Under the pieces are notes generated by a model. The model was not told where the DNA came from and ran no database searches. It saw nothing but the letters and a program-made list of their open reading frames with translations. A stretch of 54,649 nucleotides of DNA, taken from Paludisphaera rhizosphaerae. Lineage in GTDB: Bacteria; Planctomycetota; Planctomycetia; Isosphaerales; Isosphaeraceae. Position numbers and translations under genes: made by a program. Location of the stretch: the NCBI RefSeq assembly GCF_011065895.1, contig NZ_JAALCR010000035.1, positions 1 to 54,649 of the forward strand, read 5' to 3'. Shown here piece after piece: positions 8,728 through 17,900 of this stretch (position 1 is its first letter; the number at the start of each line of letters is the position of its first letter).

Positions 8728-10509
8728 ATGTTCAATCGGGTCGGACGATCGCTGTTCGCCGCGACGGCCTTTCTCACAGGGCCGGCCGCGACGCTCTGCG
8801 CGGCGCAGACGCCAGAGGCGGCCGCCCCGACGTCCGCGCAACTGGACGCCATGCCCTCGACAGTCTCCCCGGCGATCGCTCGCTTTCTCCGCGAGAACGG
8901 AGACCGGGCGATCCCTGATTCTGCACCTCGTCCCGCAGTCTCCCCGACGCCTGTATCGGCCGTTGAGCAGCCCCCGTCTTTGACGCAGGAGCCTTTGCCC
9001 GCCCCTGCGCTTCCAGACGCGCCGCCAGTTCCGGCGTCGGTCTATCCAGACCCGTCCAACCCGTTGGCGACGGGGATGGAGCTAAAGGCGGCGCCGTTCG
9101 ATGCGAACGACGTTCGGTTCCCGATCAACCTGGCGGCGGCGTTGCGGCTGTCGGACGCGCGGCCGCTGATCGTGGCCGCCGCCCAGGCCGGCGTCTGGGT
9201 CGCCGAGGCCCAACTCACCCGGGCGAAGGTGCTTTGGGTGCCGAGCGCTCTCGCAGGATTTGATTACACGCGGCACGACGGCGGCGGCCCCGACTTCAAC
9301 AAGGGGATCATGACCGCCCCGAGTGTCAACTACTTCATGGCGGGCGCCGCGGGCGGTTTGTACGTCAATCTGACCGACGCGATCTTCGAGCCATTGGCCG
9401 CGCGGCAGGCCCTGAATGCGGCTCACTGGAACGTCCAGGCCGCCAAGAACGATGCGCTGCTGCAAACGTCCGACGCCTACTTCCGGGCCCACCAGTATCG
9501 TGGGATGTTCGCCGGGGCGCTATACACCGTCGATCGCGGTCACCAGTTGATCCGATTGATCGATAACCTGAGCGCCGAGCTGGTTCCGAAAGACGAAGTC
9601 GACCGAGCCCGAAACCTGGTCGCCGACCTGGAGCAACGGGCGGTGCTTGCGCGTCAGGAGTGGCGCGTGGCCGGGGCTGATCTGACGCAAGTCCTTCGAC
9701 TCGACCCTCGAGCCGTCCTCGACCTCCAGGAGCACGATCACGCCCAGATCACTCTGATCGACCCGGGCCGATCGCTCGACGAGTTGATGTCGATCGCTCT
9801 GGCTAATCGGCCTGAACTCTCCTCTCGGCGCGCGGACGTCCTGGCGGCGGAGATCCGGATTCGACGCGAGAAGATGAGACCGGCGCTCCCGCTTGTGACC
9901 TTGAACGGGTTCCAGCATCCAGGCTTCACGCTTCAGGCGGGCGTCTTCGGTCTGGGTCCGAACAGCAGCATGAACCAGTGGAAAGGAAGAGCGGACGTTT
10001 CGCTCCAGATGATCTGGCAGTTCGAGGGCCTTGGCCTGGGTAACATGGCCCGAGTCAAGCAGCAGCGGGGCAACGAATCAGCGGCGATCGTTGAACTTCG
10101 TCGCCGTCAGGACGAGGTTGCGGCGGACGTCATGCGCGCTATGGCTCGCGTTCAATCCGCGGCGGCGCGTGTCCATCAAGCCGACCGAGCCCTTCGCACG
10201 GGGATCATCGCGTTCAACGGCCACCTTGAAGGGTTGGGTCAGACGCGACGTTTTGGCGATGTGCTCGTTCTGACCTTCCGGCCGCAAGAGGCGGTGTTCT
10301 CATTGAACTTGCTCAGCAAGGCGTTCAAAGAGTACTTCTCGACGGTCGCCGAGTACAACCGGTCGCAGTTCGATCTTTTTCACGCACTGGGATATCCAGC
10401 AAACGAGCTGACCCTGCTGAAGCAACCCGGAGATCCCGTCCCGGTGAACGTGGATCGACCGGCGTATCTGCCCGCGGTCGGTCATGGTCCTCCCCCGGCG
10501 ACGCGCTGA
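8728..10509 (+). CDS. TolC-family outer-membrane efflux protein (copy 2)
   Basis: 593 residues with a signal peptide (MFNRVGRSLFAATAFLTGPAATLCAAQ) and a longer Pro/Ala-rich linker than copy 1 (about residues 30-110). From SNPLATGMELKAAPFDANDVRF onward it aligns with copy 1 along its length, including the same GGGPDFNKG segment and the same C-terminal GHGPPPATR ending. DNA at 9085-9201 is identical to 6478-6594, and 9262-9320 to 6655-6713. The neighbouring DNA is clearly diverged, which suggests gene conversion or selection on this part. One permease/adaptor pair is thus followed by two channel genes; the second may serve another pump or be an alternative exit duct. GAGG before the ATG supports the start. 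Confidence 0.92.
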   Translation: MFNRVGRSLFAATAFLTGPAATLCAAQTPEAAAPTSAQLDAMPSTVSPAIARFLRENGDRAIPDSAPRPAVSPTPVSAVEQPPSLTQEPLPAPALPDAPPVPASVYPDPSNPLATGMELKAAPFDANDVRFPINLAAALRLSDARPLIVAAAQAGVWVAEAQLTRAKVLWVPSALAGFDYTRHDGGGPDFNKGIMTAPSVNYFMAGAAGGLYVNLTDAIFEPLAARQALNAAHWNVQAAKNDALLQTSDAYFRAHQYRGMFAGALYTVDRGHQLIRLIDNLSAELVPKDEVDRARNLVADLEQRAVLARQEWRVAGADLTQVLRLDPRAVLDLQEHDHAQITLIDPGRSLDELMSIALANRPELSSRRADVLAAEIRIRREKMRPALPLVTLNGFQHPGFTLQAGVFGLGPNSSMNQWKGRADVSLQMIWQFEGLGLGNMARVKQQRGNESAAIVELRRRQDEVAADVMRAMARVQSAAARVHQADRALRTGIIAFNGHLEGLGQTRRFGDVLVLTFRPQEAVFSLNLLSKAFKEYFSTVAEYNRSQFDLFHALGYPANELTLLKQPGDPVPVNVDRPAYLPAVGHGPPPATR

Positions 10510-10540
10510 GCCCAAGCCGTATTTGGATAGGAGAGCGATT

Positions 10541-11143
10541 ATGCGAATCAAATCGATCACAAGTCGGGCGGGGCGGGCCGCGGCGGGGCTGATGCTGGGC
10601 GTTGGGCTCATCGGAACCGCGACGATTTCCGTATGGTCCGACGATCACGTCTATCAGGACCAGATTCGGCCCTGCTCTCGCGGTTGCAGCCTACAGCACA
10701 GCCATCGCTCGGCACCGGGCGTTGGAACCCTCGGGTACGGACCTCCAGGACCTCATCCGGGTTTCCAGGGTTTCGGCCTGGGTTATCACAAGGGTTACGG
10801 CTACGGTGGAGCGGCGCTCGGACCGGGGGCGGAGGGGGGCTATCCGTTGTATGGAGGGCCTGGTTATCCGCATCCCTGGCCGACGCTTCGGCGGATCGGG
10901 GGGATCAATCCGTTCCCATATTACGGCGGCCCTGGTGGACCGACGCCGACGTGCCCGCAGTACTTCGGCGGGGTCGGCCCGCTCGTCCAGGACAAGCCCG
11001 TCGTCACGATCATCGGCGGAAACGAGAACGAGAGCTACGGAGGCTTCAGCGGCATGGTTCCGTATCCGCCTGAGACCTTCGCCACCGGCACCGCAGCGGC
11101 TGCAGGCGAGACCTCGCAGCCGGCCGATGCTTCTCCCCGCTGA
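10541..11143 (+). CDS. Secreted Gly/Pro/Tyr-rich hypothetical protein
   Basis: About 200 residues. ATG at 10541 follows AGGAGA (10529-10534) and begins a signal peptide (MRIKSITSRAGRAAAGLMLGVGLIGTATISVWS). The mature part is dominated by Gly, Pro and Tyr (for example GYHKGYGYGGAALGPGAEGG), with two cysteines near the start (CSRGC). It ends in an Ala/Thr/Ser-rich tail. Such composition suggests an exported, poorly ordered or surface-associated protein. It lies 31 bases after the second tolC and probably ends the efflux operon. No known domain is recognised. Confidence 0.72.
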   Translation: MRIKSITSRAGRAAAGLMLGVGLIGTATISVWSDDHVYQDQIRPCSRGCSLQHSHRSAPGVGTLGYGPPGPHPGFQGFGLGYHKGYGYGGAALGPGAEGGYPLYGGPGYPHPWPTLRRIGGINPFPYYGGPGGPTPTCPQYFGGVGPLVQDKPVVTIIGGNENESYGGFSGMVPYPPETFATGTAAAAGETSQPADASPR

Positions 11144-11599
11144 GGCTTTCGCGATCGGTCGACCGATGCAGGATCACGGACGCTGCTCTGAAACGCCACC
11201 GAAGATCGACTTCCACGCGCACGTTCCGTGGTCACGCTGAGTCGACCGCTTGGCCTCGATCGCCACTGGACGCCGATCCTTCCGACGATCGCCTTCGTTC
11301 TGGTTGGGAGGGGCGACCCACGACCTTGGCGGCGAGTTGTACCACCCCAGCGGTTCGGCGCCGTCAAAGGGCTCGGCGCGCATGGCCCTTGTTTAGAATC
11401 GTCCCTGATTCGTCGTCTGGAAGCTATCGATGCAGTGTCCGCTCGGTTACGCTATTCGACTCCTATCGAAGCAGAGGAGGACGCTAGGTCATCACCTTTC
11501 GATGATCGAATCGCAAACCACACGGTGATCGTGGGTTCAGCCTCGTAGCCGCGTCTTCCTCCCAAATCGGTGAACCCACCTCCGGGAGGATTCGACGCC
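11144..11599 (+). other. Intergenic region before the sulfatase
   Basis: 456 bases without a credible gene. A short open frame (11228-11548) has no ribosome site or protein-like features. TAGAAT at 11394-11399 could be a -10 box for the sulfatase, but no good -35 box lies 16-18 bases before it. Confidence 0.4.
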
Positions 11600-13183
11600 A
11601 TGACAAGAACGACGTTGCATCGCCTCGTGCTGTTTGGACTCGCCTGCGCAGCGGCGGGAAGCAGTCAAGTCGCTCTCGCCCAGTCCACCAAGAAGCCGAA
11701 CATCCTGGTCATCTGGGGCGACGACATCGGGACGTGGAACATCAGCCACAACAGCCGCGGAATGATGGGATACAAAACGCCCAACATCGACCGCATCGCG
11801 CGTGAAGGCGTCTCGTTCACGGACTATTACGGCCAGCAGAGTTGCACCGCCGGCCGCGCGGCGTTCATCGGCGGCAACGTGCCGGTTCGAACGGGGATGA
11901 CGAAGGTCGGCCTCCCTGGGGCGAAGGAGGGCTGGCAGAAGACCGACGTCACCATGGCCACGGTCATGAAGAGCCTTGGCTACGCCACGGGACAGTTCGG
12001 CAAGAACCACCAAGGCGATCGCGACGAGCATCTCCCCACGATGCACGGGTTCGACGAGTTCTTCGGCAACCTCTATCACCTCAACGCCGAGGAAGAGCCT
12101 GAAAACCGCGACTATCCCCGCGACATGAAGCTTGCCAACGGCAAGACATTCCTTGAGACCTACGGCCCACGCGGCGTTCTGAAGTGCAAGGCCGACGGCA
12201 AGGGGGGGCAGACGATCGAGAACACCGGTCCGCTGACGAAGAAGCGGATGGAGACGATCGACGACGAGACCAGCGCCGCCGCCAAGGAGTTCATCAGCCG
12301 CCAGCATAGCGCCAACCAGCCGTTCTTCTGCTGGTGGAACGCCACTCGTATGCACTTCCGCACCCACGTCAAGGAAGCCGATCGCGGCAAATCGGGACAA
12401 GACGAGTACAGCGACGGCATGGTGGAGCACGATGGGCACGTCGGGCAGCTCTTGAAGCATCTCGACGACCTCGGCCTGGCGAACGACACGATCGTTTTCT
12501 ACTCGACCGACAACGGCCCTCACTACAACACCTGGCCGGACGCCGGCACGACGCCCTTCCGCAGTGAGAAGAACTCAAACTGGGAAGGCGCCTACCGCGT
12601 TCCCGCCTTCGTGCGATGGCCCGGACACTTCCCCGCCGGGACGACGCTGAACGGAGTCGTCGCCCACGAGGACTGGCTGCCGACTTTCGCCGCCGTCGGT
12701 GGAGATCCTGATATCTCGGCCAAGATCAAGGCAGGCGTCGAGCTCAACGGTCGCCGTTACCACAACTTCATCGACGGCTACAACCAGCTCGACTATCTCA
12801 GCGGTAAGTCGGAGGCTTCACCCCGGCGCGAATTCGTCTATGTGAATGACGACGGCCAGATCGTGGCGATGCGCGTGGGCGACTGGAAGGCGGTGTTCCT
12901 CGAGAATCGAGGCGAGGCCTTCGGCGTCTGGCGCGAGCCCTTCACGGAACTCCGCGTTCCGCTGCTGTTCCATCTTCGCCGCGACCCCTTCGAGAAGGCC
13001 CAGCACAACGCGAACACCTATAACGATTGGTTCCTGGACCATCCCTTCGTCGTCGTGCCGATGCAACAGATCGCCGCACGCTTCCTGACCACGATGAAGG
13101 AGTACCCCCCGAGCCAGACGCCGGGGTCCTTCAACCTGGAGAAAGTCCAGAAGATGATCGAGGCTGGGGCTTCCGGCCGCTGA
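11600..13183 (+). CDS. Exported sulfatase (arylsulfatase family, formylglycine type)
   Basis: Sulfate-ester hydrolase of 527 residues. ATG at 11600 is chosen over the upstream frame start because GGGAGGA (11584-11590) precedes it and it opens a signal peptide (MTRTTLHRLVLFGLACAAAG...ALAQ). The N-terminal metal site is ILVIWGDDIG (Asp41, Asp42). The active-site motif is Cys82-Thr-Ala-Gly-Arg86, the C-x-A-x-R form whose Cys must be converted to formylglycine. YSTDNGPH supplies the later metal and catalytic residues. No formylglycine-generating enzyme is encoded in the window, so maturation would depend on the chromosome. Planctomycetes carry many such genes for sulfated polysaccharides; the substrate here cannot be read. 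A hairpin follows 15 bases after the stop. Confidence 0.93.
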   Translation: MTRTTLHRLVLFGLACAAAGSSQVALAQSTKKPNILVIWGDDIGTWNISHNSRGMMGYKTPNIDRIAREGVSFTDYYGQQSCTAGRAAFIGGNVPVRTGMTKVGLPGAKEGWQKTDVTMATVMKSLGYATGQFGKNHQGDRDEHLPTMHGFDEFFGNLYHLNAEEEPENRDYPRDMKLANGKTFLETYGPRGVLKCKADGKGGQTIENTGPLTKKRMETIDDETSAAAKEFISRQHSANQPFFCWWNATRMHFRTHVKEADRGKSGQDEYSDGMVEHDGHVGQLLKHLDDLGLANDTIVFYSTDNGPHYNTWPDAGTTPFRSEKNSNWEGAYRVPAFVRWPGHFPAGTTLNGVVAHEDWLPTFAAVGGDPDISAKIKAGVELNGRRYHNFIDGYNQLDYLSGKSEASPRREFVYVNDDGQIVAMRVGDWKAVFLENRGEAFGVWREPFTELRVPLLFHLRRDPFEKAQHNANTYNDWFLDHPFVVVPMQQIAARFLTTMKEYPPSQTPGSFNLEKVQKMIEAGASGR

Positions 13184-13197
13184 CGTCGCGAGACCAA

Positions 13198-13228
13198 GCC
13201 GCGGCGCGCCGTGATGTGCCGCCGCGGC
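13198..13228 (+). terminator. GC-rich hairpin after the sulfatase gene
   Basis: GCCGCGGCG and its exact complement CGCCGCGGC are separated by 13 bases, starting 15 bases after the sulfatase stop. There is no T-run, so it may act as a weak or factor-assisted terminator or as a 3'-end stabiliser. The rest of the 329-base gap up to 13512 shows nothing further. Confidence 0.45.
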
Positions 13229-13512
13229 ACCAAGACCCTAACCCGACTCCTCGAACTCTGAGTGAAATCACTTCCCGTTTCGGTCCCGCTCGCAGGATTA
13301 TCGAGCATGCCGACGCGGCGACCCGGTCATTACAGGCCTGAACAGATCGGCTCTCGCGTCGGCGGCGGCTGTCTTGCTGTCGAAGAAGCGTGAAGCTCGG
13401 GTTATGAGTCCGTCGTTTCCACCGGGCATCGTCCGACCCTACGTCGAACGAGCGAATGTCATGCTCCTAGAGAGTCGCGGCTTGCCACCGCCATCGACTG
13501 GGGAGATCACGC

Positions 13513-14133
13513 ATGCAGTTCTTCCTTGTTCCTACGCTCCTTCTGGTGGCTGCGACCTTGGCCGTCACAGGAGGGGTCGACGAGCGGGGCCGGGATCGCA
13601 AGGTCCTTGAGACCGTCATCGCGGACGCGATGGACCCGAAGAATCCATTGAACGAGAACTACCTCATCTACCTCAAAAGGACGGGACGGAAGTTCGGCGA
13701 GGTGGTCGTCGTCGACGTCAAGACTCGGTCCCTGGAGGAACGGGTGGATGACCTCATCTATCTCGAATCGTTGGAGGCCGATGGAGAGATCCCGAATGGG
13801 CATTCGGCGGACCTGAAGCGACGCAACAAGGTAGGCCGATTTCCGCTGAAAGACCTCGGCATAGCCGACAAGCGAGTCCGGCTGGACGACCTTGGCGTCT
13901 TGCTCGGAGGCCGCGCGTTGCCCACATCCGGGGAGTTCCCTCTCGAGAAGAAATACCCGAACAACTTCGGCTACCTCCGTTTCTACCTACCGGGCTACTC
14001 GGCCGATGGTAAGACCTCGGTCGTGGTCACGGAGCATGGGCCGTCGCCGCATGGGATCGTCGACGTATACCACCTGGAGGAGTCGGGAAACGTCTGGAAG
14101 GTGAAGAGGAGATGGCGGCGAATCTACGAATGA
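13513..14133 (+). CDS. Hypothetical protein with signal peptide
   Basis: 206 residues. The ATG follows GGGGAG by a normal distance. The N-terminus MQFFLVPTLLLVAATLAVTGG is a probable signal peptide or anchor. The body is charged and soluble, with segments such as VLETVIADAMDPKNPLNENYLIYLKRTGR and an ending VTEHGPSPHGIVDVYHLEESGNVWKVKRRWRRIYE. The ending resembles small planctomycete proteins that pair a beta-sheet domain with a 'VYxLxxxxxxWxVxxRWxRxYE' finish. No function is recognised. It is alone between the sulfatase and the FKBP gene. Confidence 0.68.
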   Translation: MQFFLVPTLLLVAATLAVTGGVDERGRDRKVLETVIADAMDPKNPLNENYLIYLKRTGRKFGEVVVVDVKTRSLEERVDDLIYLESLEADGEIPNGHSADLKRRNKVGRFPLKDLGIADKRVRLDDLGVLLGGRALPTSGEFPLEKKYPNNFGYLRFYLPGYSADGKTSVVVTEHGPSPHGIVDVYHLEESGNVWKVKRRWRRIYE

Positions 14134-14276
14134 AGCAGAGGCTCGTCGTCCGGTCGCGGTTGGATCGGACAGCTAAAGACGTCCCATGGTCGTCAAAATC
14201 GGCACGTCCTTAAGTTCGAAAACATAAGCGCCATTATCGGACCCACGCAAAGCCGCCCCTCGTCGCCGGATTACCT

Positions 14277-14720
14277 ATGAGAATTCCCAAGCCCCGTCTG
14301 ACCATCGGCGGCATGCTCGCCCTGGTGGCCCTGGCCGCCGTGATGATGACCTACCTCAGGCCCGCCGGCACGCGGATCGTGGAGGTCAAGGTCGGGACCG
14401 GCCCGCCGGTCAAGCAGGGGGACTCGGCGACCGTCCACTACGTGGGCACCCTGGCCGACGGCACGAAGTTCGACTCGTCGAGAGTTCGGAACGTTCCGGT
14501 CGAATTCAGCATCGGGACGGGCCACCTCATCCGGGGTTGGGACGTCGGGCTGATCGGGATGAAGTCGGGAGGGATTCGAAAGCTGATCATACCGCCCGAG
14601 GAGGGCTACGGGGCGTTGAAGGCGGGTCGCATACCCCCGAACTCGACGCTCTACTTCGAGGTCGAGCTGCTGGGGATAAAACCGGCCCTCTCTGCAGCGC
14701 CCGGCTCTGGTCCGCCTTGA
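14277..14720 (+). CDS. Membrane-anchored FKBP-type peptidyl-prolyl isomerase
   Basis: 147 residues. An N-terminal hydrophobic segment (about 10-25) anchors or exports the protein. The rest is a single FKBP domain that catalyses cis-trans isomerisation of prolyl bonds. Landmarks visible are VHYVGTLADGTKFDSS (Tyr55, Phe65, Asp66), LIRGWDVGLIGMKSGG (Trp88) and IPPEEGYG (Tyr111), ending in TLYFEVELLGI. All usual active-site positions are present, so it should be active outside the cytoplasm. It is followed by the convergent tolC gene of the second efflux operon, 101 bases away. Confidence 0.93.
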   Translation: MRIPKPRLTIGGMLALVALAAVMMTYLRPAGTRIVEVKVGTGPPVKQGDSATVHYVGTLADGTKFDSSRVRNVPVEFSIGTGHLIRGWDVGLIGMKSGGIRKLIIPPEEGYGALKAGRIPPNSTLYFEVELLGIKPALSAAPGSGPP

Positions 14721-14821
14721 GGCCGTTGGGATGGCAAAACATCAAGCCTATCATCGGGCTCACTGCCCAGGAAACCGCCTCCGCCCAGTGGTGGCTTCAC
14801 GGTGGTGCTCGGCGCGACGGC

Positions 14822-16414
14822 CTATCGCAATTCTCTGTAAGAGGGCTGTTCGAGTTCTGATGAGTGCGTCGTCGGGGCTCCGAGTGCTCGGTGGAGCCGG
14901 AACTCGGAACGGTTGTAAGCCAATACGGCCGCCAGATGGTCGGCTCGGGCCTGGGCGAGGGCCTGGATGGGCTGGAGCACCTCAATGGGACGGGTGGCGC
15001 CGGGAAGTCCTGCGCCGCGGCGAATGTTCGTCAGGTTGAGGGAGAGAGACGCCTGAGCTTCGGGCAGCGCTCGAGCCGCCTGCTCCATCCGTCGCGAGGC
15101 TGCGATCCGCGCCTTGACGGACTGGACGACCTCGGCGGCGACCTTATCCTGCACCTTCAGAAGCTCGAGCTGCGCCGCGCGTTGCTGCGAGGCGCGCTGC
15201 CGGGTGATCGCCTTGTCGGCGAATCCCAGGTTTTGAAGCTCCCAGTAAAGGTTCACGTCGGCGTCGCTTCGGCTGGCGAAGTCGCCGAAGAAGCCGTTTA
15301 CGCCGCCGCCGAACCCGCCGCCGGAGTAACGGAAGGCGAGGCTCGGGATCAACGGACGCATCTTCGCCTGTTTGAGCCGGGTGAGCGTCACCTGGACGAA
15401 CGCCTGAGATTCGGCGAGCTCAGGGCGGTGCCTCAACCCAGTGGTGATGAGTTCGTCGATGGGAGATGACTCGGGGACCAGCCGGATCACGGTTTCCGGA
15501 GGCTCGACAGGCGCCACGACGATCAGGGGGTCAAGCCTCGTGCGCCGGACGAGCTCGGCGGAGGCGACCTCCAGTTCGCCCACGGCCGCCTCTACATTTT
15601 TTCGCTGTCGTTCTCGTTCGGCGGCCGCTCGGCGATGGTCGGCTTCCAGTCCGGCTCCGGTCCGAGCGTAGGCCTCGGTGAGGCTCGTCAACTCACCCGC
15701 GTTAGCGGCGGCTTCGCGAGCGATGGCGAGAGAACCCGCCGCCTGCTGCAGATCGAGATACGCCTCGGCCACCCCGAGAAGGGCGTCGTTCGTGGCCGTT
15801 TGGATGCCGGCGCGTCGGACCTCCACGACCTGCTTCGCCGCTAGAGAGTCGAAGATGGCGTCCGAGAATCGAAGGATAGAGGTCAGACCGGAAACCTGGG
15901 CCGGTCCGCCGGCCGGGACGGGTCCCGAAACGCTTGAGCCCGCCGCCGCCGTCCCTCCGAGGAACAATGAGCTCTTGCTGATCGTCCGGACCTGTCCCTC
16001 GACGACCTGAGCCTGACCGTCGTGCCGGATCCAGTTCGGCCCGAGGTAGATGCTGGGGAGCCACTCGACGCGGGCTTGCTGGAGATCCGCCACGGCTTCG
16101 CAGACGCGTTCTCGGGCGATGGCTACGTCCAGGTCGTTCGCCCCGGCGAGACGAAGGGCGTCTGCAAGGTCGATGGGTCTGATGACCTGGCCTTCGACGA
16201 GGGGACGCCCGAGAGTCTCCGCATCGTCGGCGGCAAGGGCCGTCGGATCTGCGGCAGGGGGAATTGAGTTCGGAAGCGGCTCAAGGCGCGAGTTGCTGCG
16301 AACCGGGGCTGCCGGCTCGTCGGGCCGCGTAGACGGCCGATCGGCTCCAAGCGAAAGGGTGGCGACAAGGAGTCCGATCAGCCGGACTCCAGTCACAGGC
16401 TTTTCGAATGACAT
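14822..16414 (-). CDS. TolC-family outer-membrane efflux protein (copy 3)
   Basis: About 530 residues, the channel of the second efflux operon. The frame opens at 16447, but ATG at 16414 is preferred: a GGGAGGG site precedes it, and it begins a signal peptide (MSFEKPVTGVRLIGLLVATLSLGA). The order is a Pro/Ala-rich linker, first helical repeat ([40 protein letters not shown]), a Gly-rich strand region, then the second repeat with long Ala/Arg/Gln helices. It is only distantly similar to copies 1 and 2. It is the last gene of a padR-permease-adaptor-tolC operon and lies 127 bases after the adaptor. Confidence 0.9.
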   Translation of the reverse strand: MSFEKPVTGVRLIGLLVATLSLGADRPSTRPDEPAAPVRSNSRLEPLPNSIPPAADPTALAADDAETLGRPLVEGQVIRPIDLADALRLAGANDLDVAIARERVCEAVADLQQARVEWLPSIYLGPNWIRHDGQAQVVEGQVRTISKSSLFLGGTAAAGSSVSGPVPAGGPAQVSGLTSILRFSDAIFDSLAAKQVVEVRRAGIQTATNDALLGVAEAYLDLQQAAGSLAIAREAAANAGELTSLTEAYARTGAGLEADHRRAAAERERQRKNVEAAVGELEVASAELVRRTRLDPLIVVAPVEPPETVIRLVPESSPIDELITTGLRHRPELAESQAFVQVTLTRLKQAKMRPLIPSLAFRYSGGGFGGGVNGFFGDFASRSDADVNLYWELQNLGFADKAITRQRASQQRAAQLELLKVQDKVAAEVVQSVKARIAASRRMEQAARALPEAQASLSLNLTNIRRGAGLPGATRPIEVLQPIQALAQARADHLAAVLAYNRSEFRLHRALGAPTTHSSELEQPSYRELR

Positions 16415-16541
16415 CGGGCCCTCCCTGGCCGCGCAACCGCGTATCACTTCAATCGTCGTCGTTTTGACGCGTCGGCATCATCCGATTGCGTTCGAGAAGG
16501 CCCCTGGAGTTCACATGACGCCGGCCAGGTCGACAATTCGT

Positions 16542-17900
16542 CTAGCGCTTGGCGGTCTCGACGGGCTGACCGTCCGTCAGCGACGCTGAATTCGCCTCGA
16601 CGACCTGTGAATCAGGACCAATCCCCGAGGCGATTTCGGTACGCTTTCCTTCGGTGAGGCCGACCTGGATTTCTCGACGCGTCGCTCGGCCGTCCTTCAC
16701 GACAACGCAGAACGACTTACCTCCGTCCTTGAAGACGGCCGAGGCAGGCAGAGTCAAGACGCCTGCATGCTCGTCGGCGATGATCGTCGCGTACGCGTAT
16801 AGGCCGGGTCTGAGGACCTCTTCCGGGTTGGGCAAATCGATTTCAACGAGAAGGGTTCGGGTCGCCGAATCGAGGGCCCATGCCGTCCGGGTCACGGTCC
16901 CTTCAAAGGTTTTGTCTCCGAGTGCCAGAAGCCTGACTCTCGCAGGGTCGCCGGGGTTGACGAACGGAGCATCCGCCTCGGGAACTCCGACCGAGATTGT
17001 CGCGACGTCGTGCCGAGCAACCAGGAATAGGGGTTCCCCCGACGTCCCGGGAGTCGTCAACTGGCCGCGATCGACCTTTCGGCGGACCACGACCCCGTCG
17101 AACGGGGCCTGGATCTTCGTGTAGGAAGCCATTGCCTCGGCCTGCTCGGCGTCGAATCGGGCGACCTCGACGTGCGAGTCCGCGGCCAGAACGTCGGCGC
17201 GTGCCTTGTCCAGCATCGCTTTCGCCCGAACAACGGCCGCCTCGCCGGATCTGACCTGGGCGTTGACTTCGTCGCGAGCCGCCTGAGCGGCGCCGAGTTT
17301 GCTCCTGGTCTCGTCGACGAGGCTGCCGACGAGGGCCCGCTCTTGAGCAAGCTGTTGCACACGGGCGAACTCGGCGCTCCAGCGCTCGATCTCAGCCTCA
17401 GTCCGTCGAATGCCAGCCCGGATCTCGACGACTTTCGCCTCGGCGCTTTCCACCTCGGCCTGGGCAACTTCAACCGCGGCCGCGTCCTGCTTCCGCTCCG
17501 CTTCGGCCTGTCCGATCATCGCTCGCTTCTGCCTGAGTTCGGCCTCGATCTCAGGAATTCGGAGTTCAGCTAGTACCTGCCCCGCCTTCACACGGTCTCC
17601 AATGTCGACGAGAACGGTCTGGACGTAGCCGGCGAGCTTCGCGTGGATCGGGGTCAGTTCGACCGACTCGATCTGCCCCGGCTGCTCGGCGATTCGCCGG
17701 ACCGTCGCCCGCTCGGGGACGACGGTCGCGACCTTTGCAACGGGGGACGGCTTTGGGGTCTCGGACAACGCCGCCGACTCACCGTGGATCCGATCGCAGC
17801 CCGCAGTGAAACCCGGAAGGAACGAGCAGGCGAACCACATCCAAATACGGGTAGTCGATCGCATCGCCCACGTTCGCCAATCTGAAGGTCGCTTCTTCAT
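16542..17900 (-). CDS. RND periplasmic adaptor of the second efflux operon
   Basis: Up to 452 residues, HlyD/AcrA type. The N-terminus carries a lipoprotein-like signal ending FTAGC (Cys35). The start at 17900 overlaps the permease stop by ATGA (17897-17900), so translation is probably coupled; ATG at 17864 is an alternative. Lipoyl halves ([22 protein letters not shown] and [20 protein letters not shown]) flank a long coiled-coil hairpin rich in Ala, Glu and Arg. Beta-barrel and membrane-proximal domains follow. It connects the permease encoded at 17897-21151 with the TolC protein encoded next. Confidence 0.92.
   Translation of the reverse strand: MKKRPSDWRTWAMRSTTRIWMWFACSFLPGFTAGCDRIHGESAALSETPKPSPVAKVATVVPERATVRRIAEQPGQIESVELTPIHAKLAGYVQTVLVDIGDRVKAGQVLAELRIPEIEAELRQKRAMIGQAEAERKQDAAAVEVAQAEVESAEAKVVEIRAGIRRTEAEIERWSAEFARVQQLAQERALVGSLVDETRSKLGAAQAARDEVNAQVRSGEAAVVRAKAMLDKARADVLAADSHVEVARFDAEQAEAMASYTKIQAPFDGVVVRRKVDRGQLTTPGTSGEPLFLVARHDVATISVGVPEADAPFVNPGDPARVRLLALGDKTFEGTVTRTAWALDSATRTLLVEIDLPNPEEVLRPGLYAYATIIADEHAGVLTLPASAVFKDGGKSFCVVVKDGRATRREIQVGLTEGKRTEIASGIGPDSQVVEANSASLTDGQPVETAKR

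Noticed and set aside
11228-11548. 106-residue open frame before the sulfatase
   Set aside because: No ribosome site, no recognisable features, and an irregular composition.
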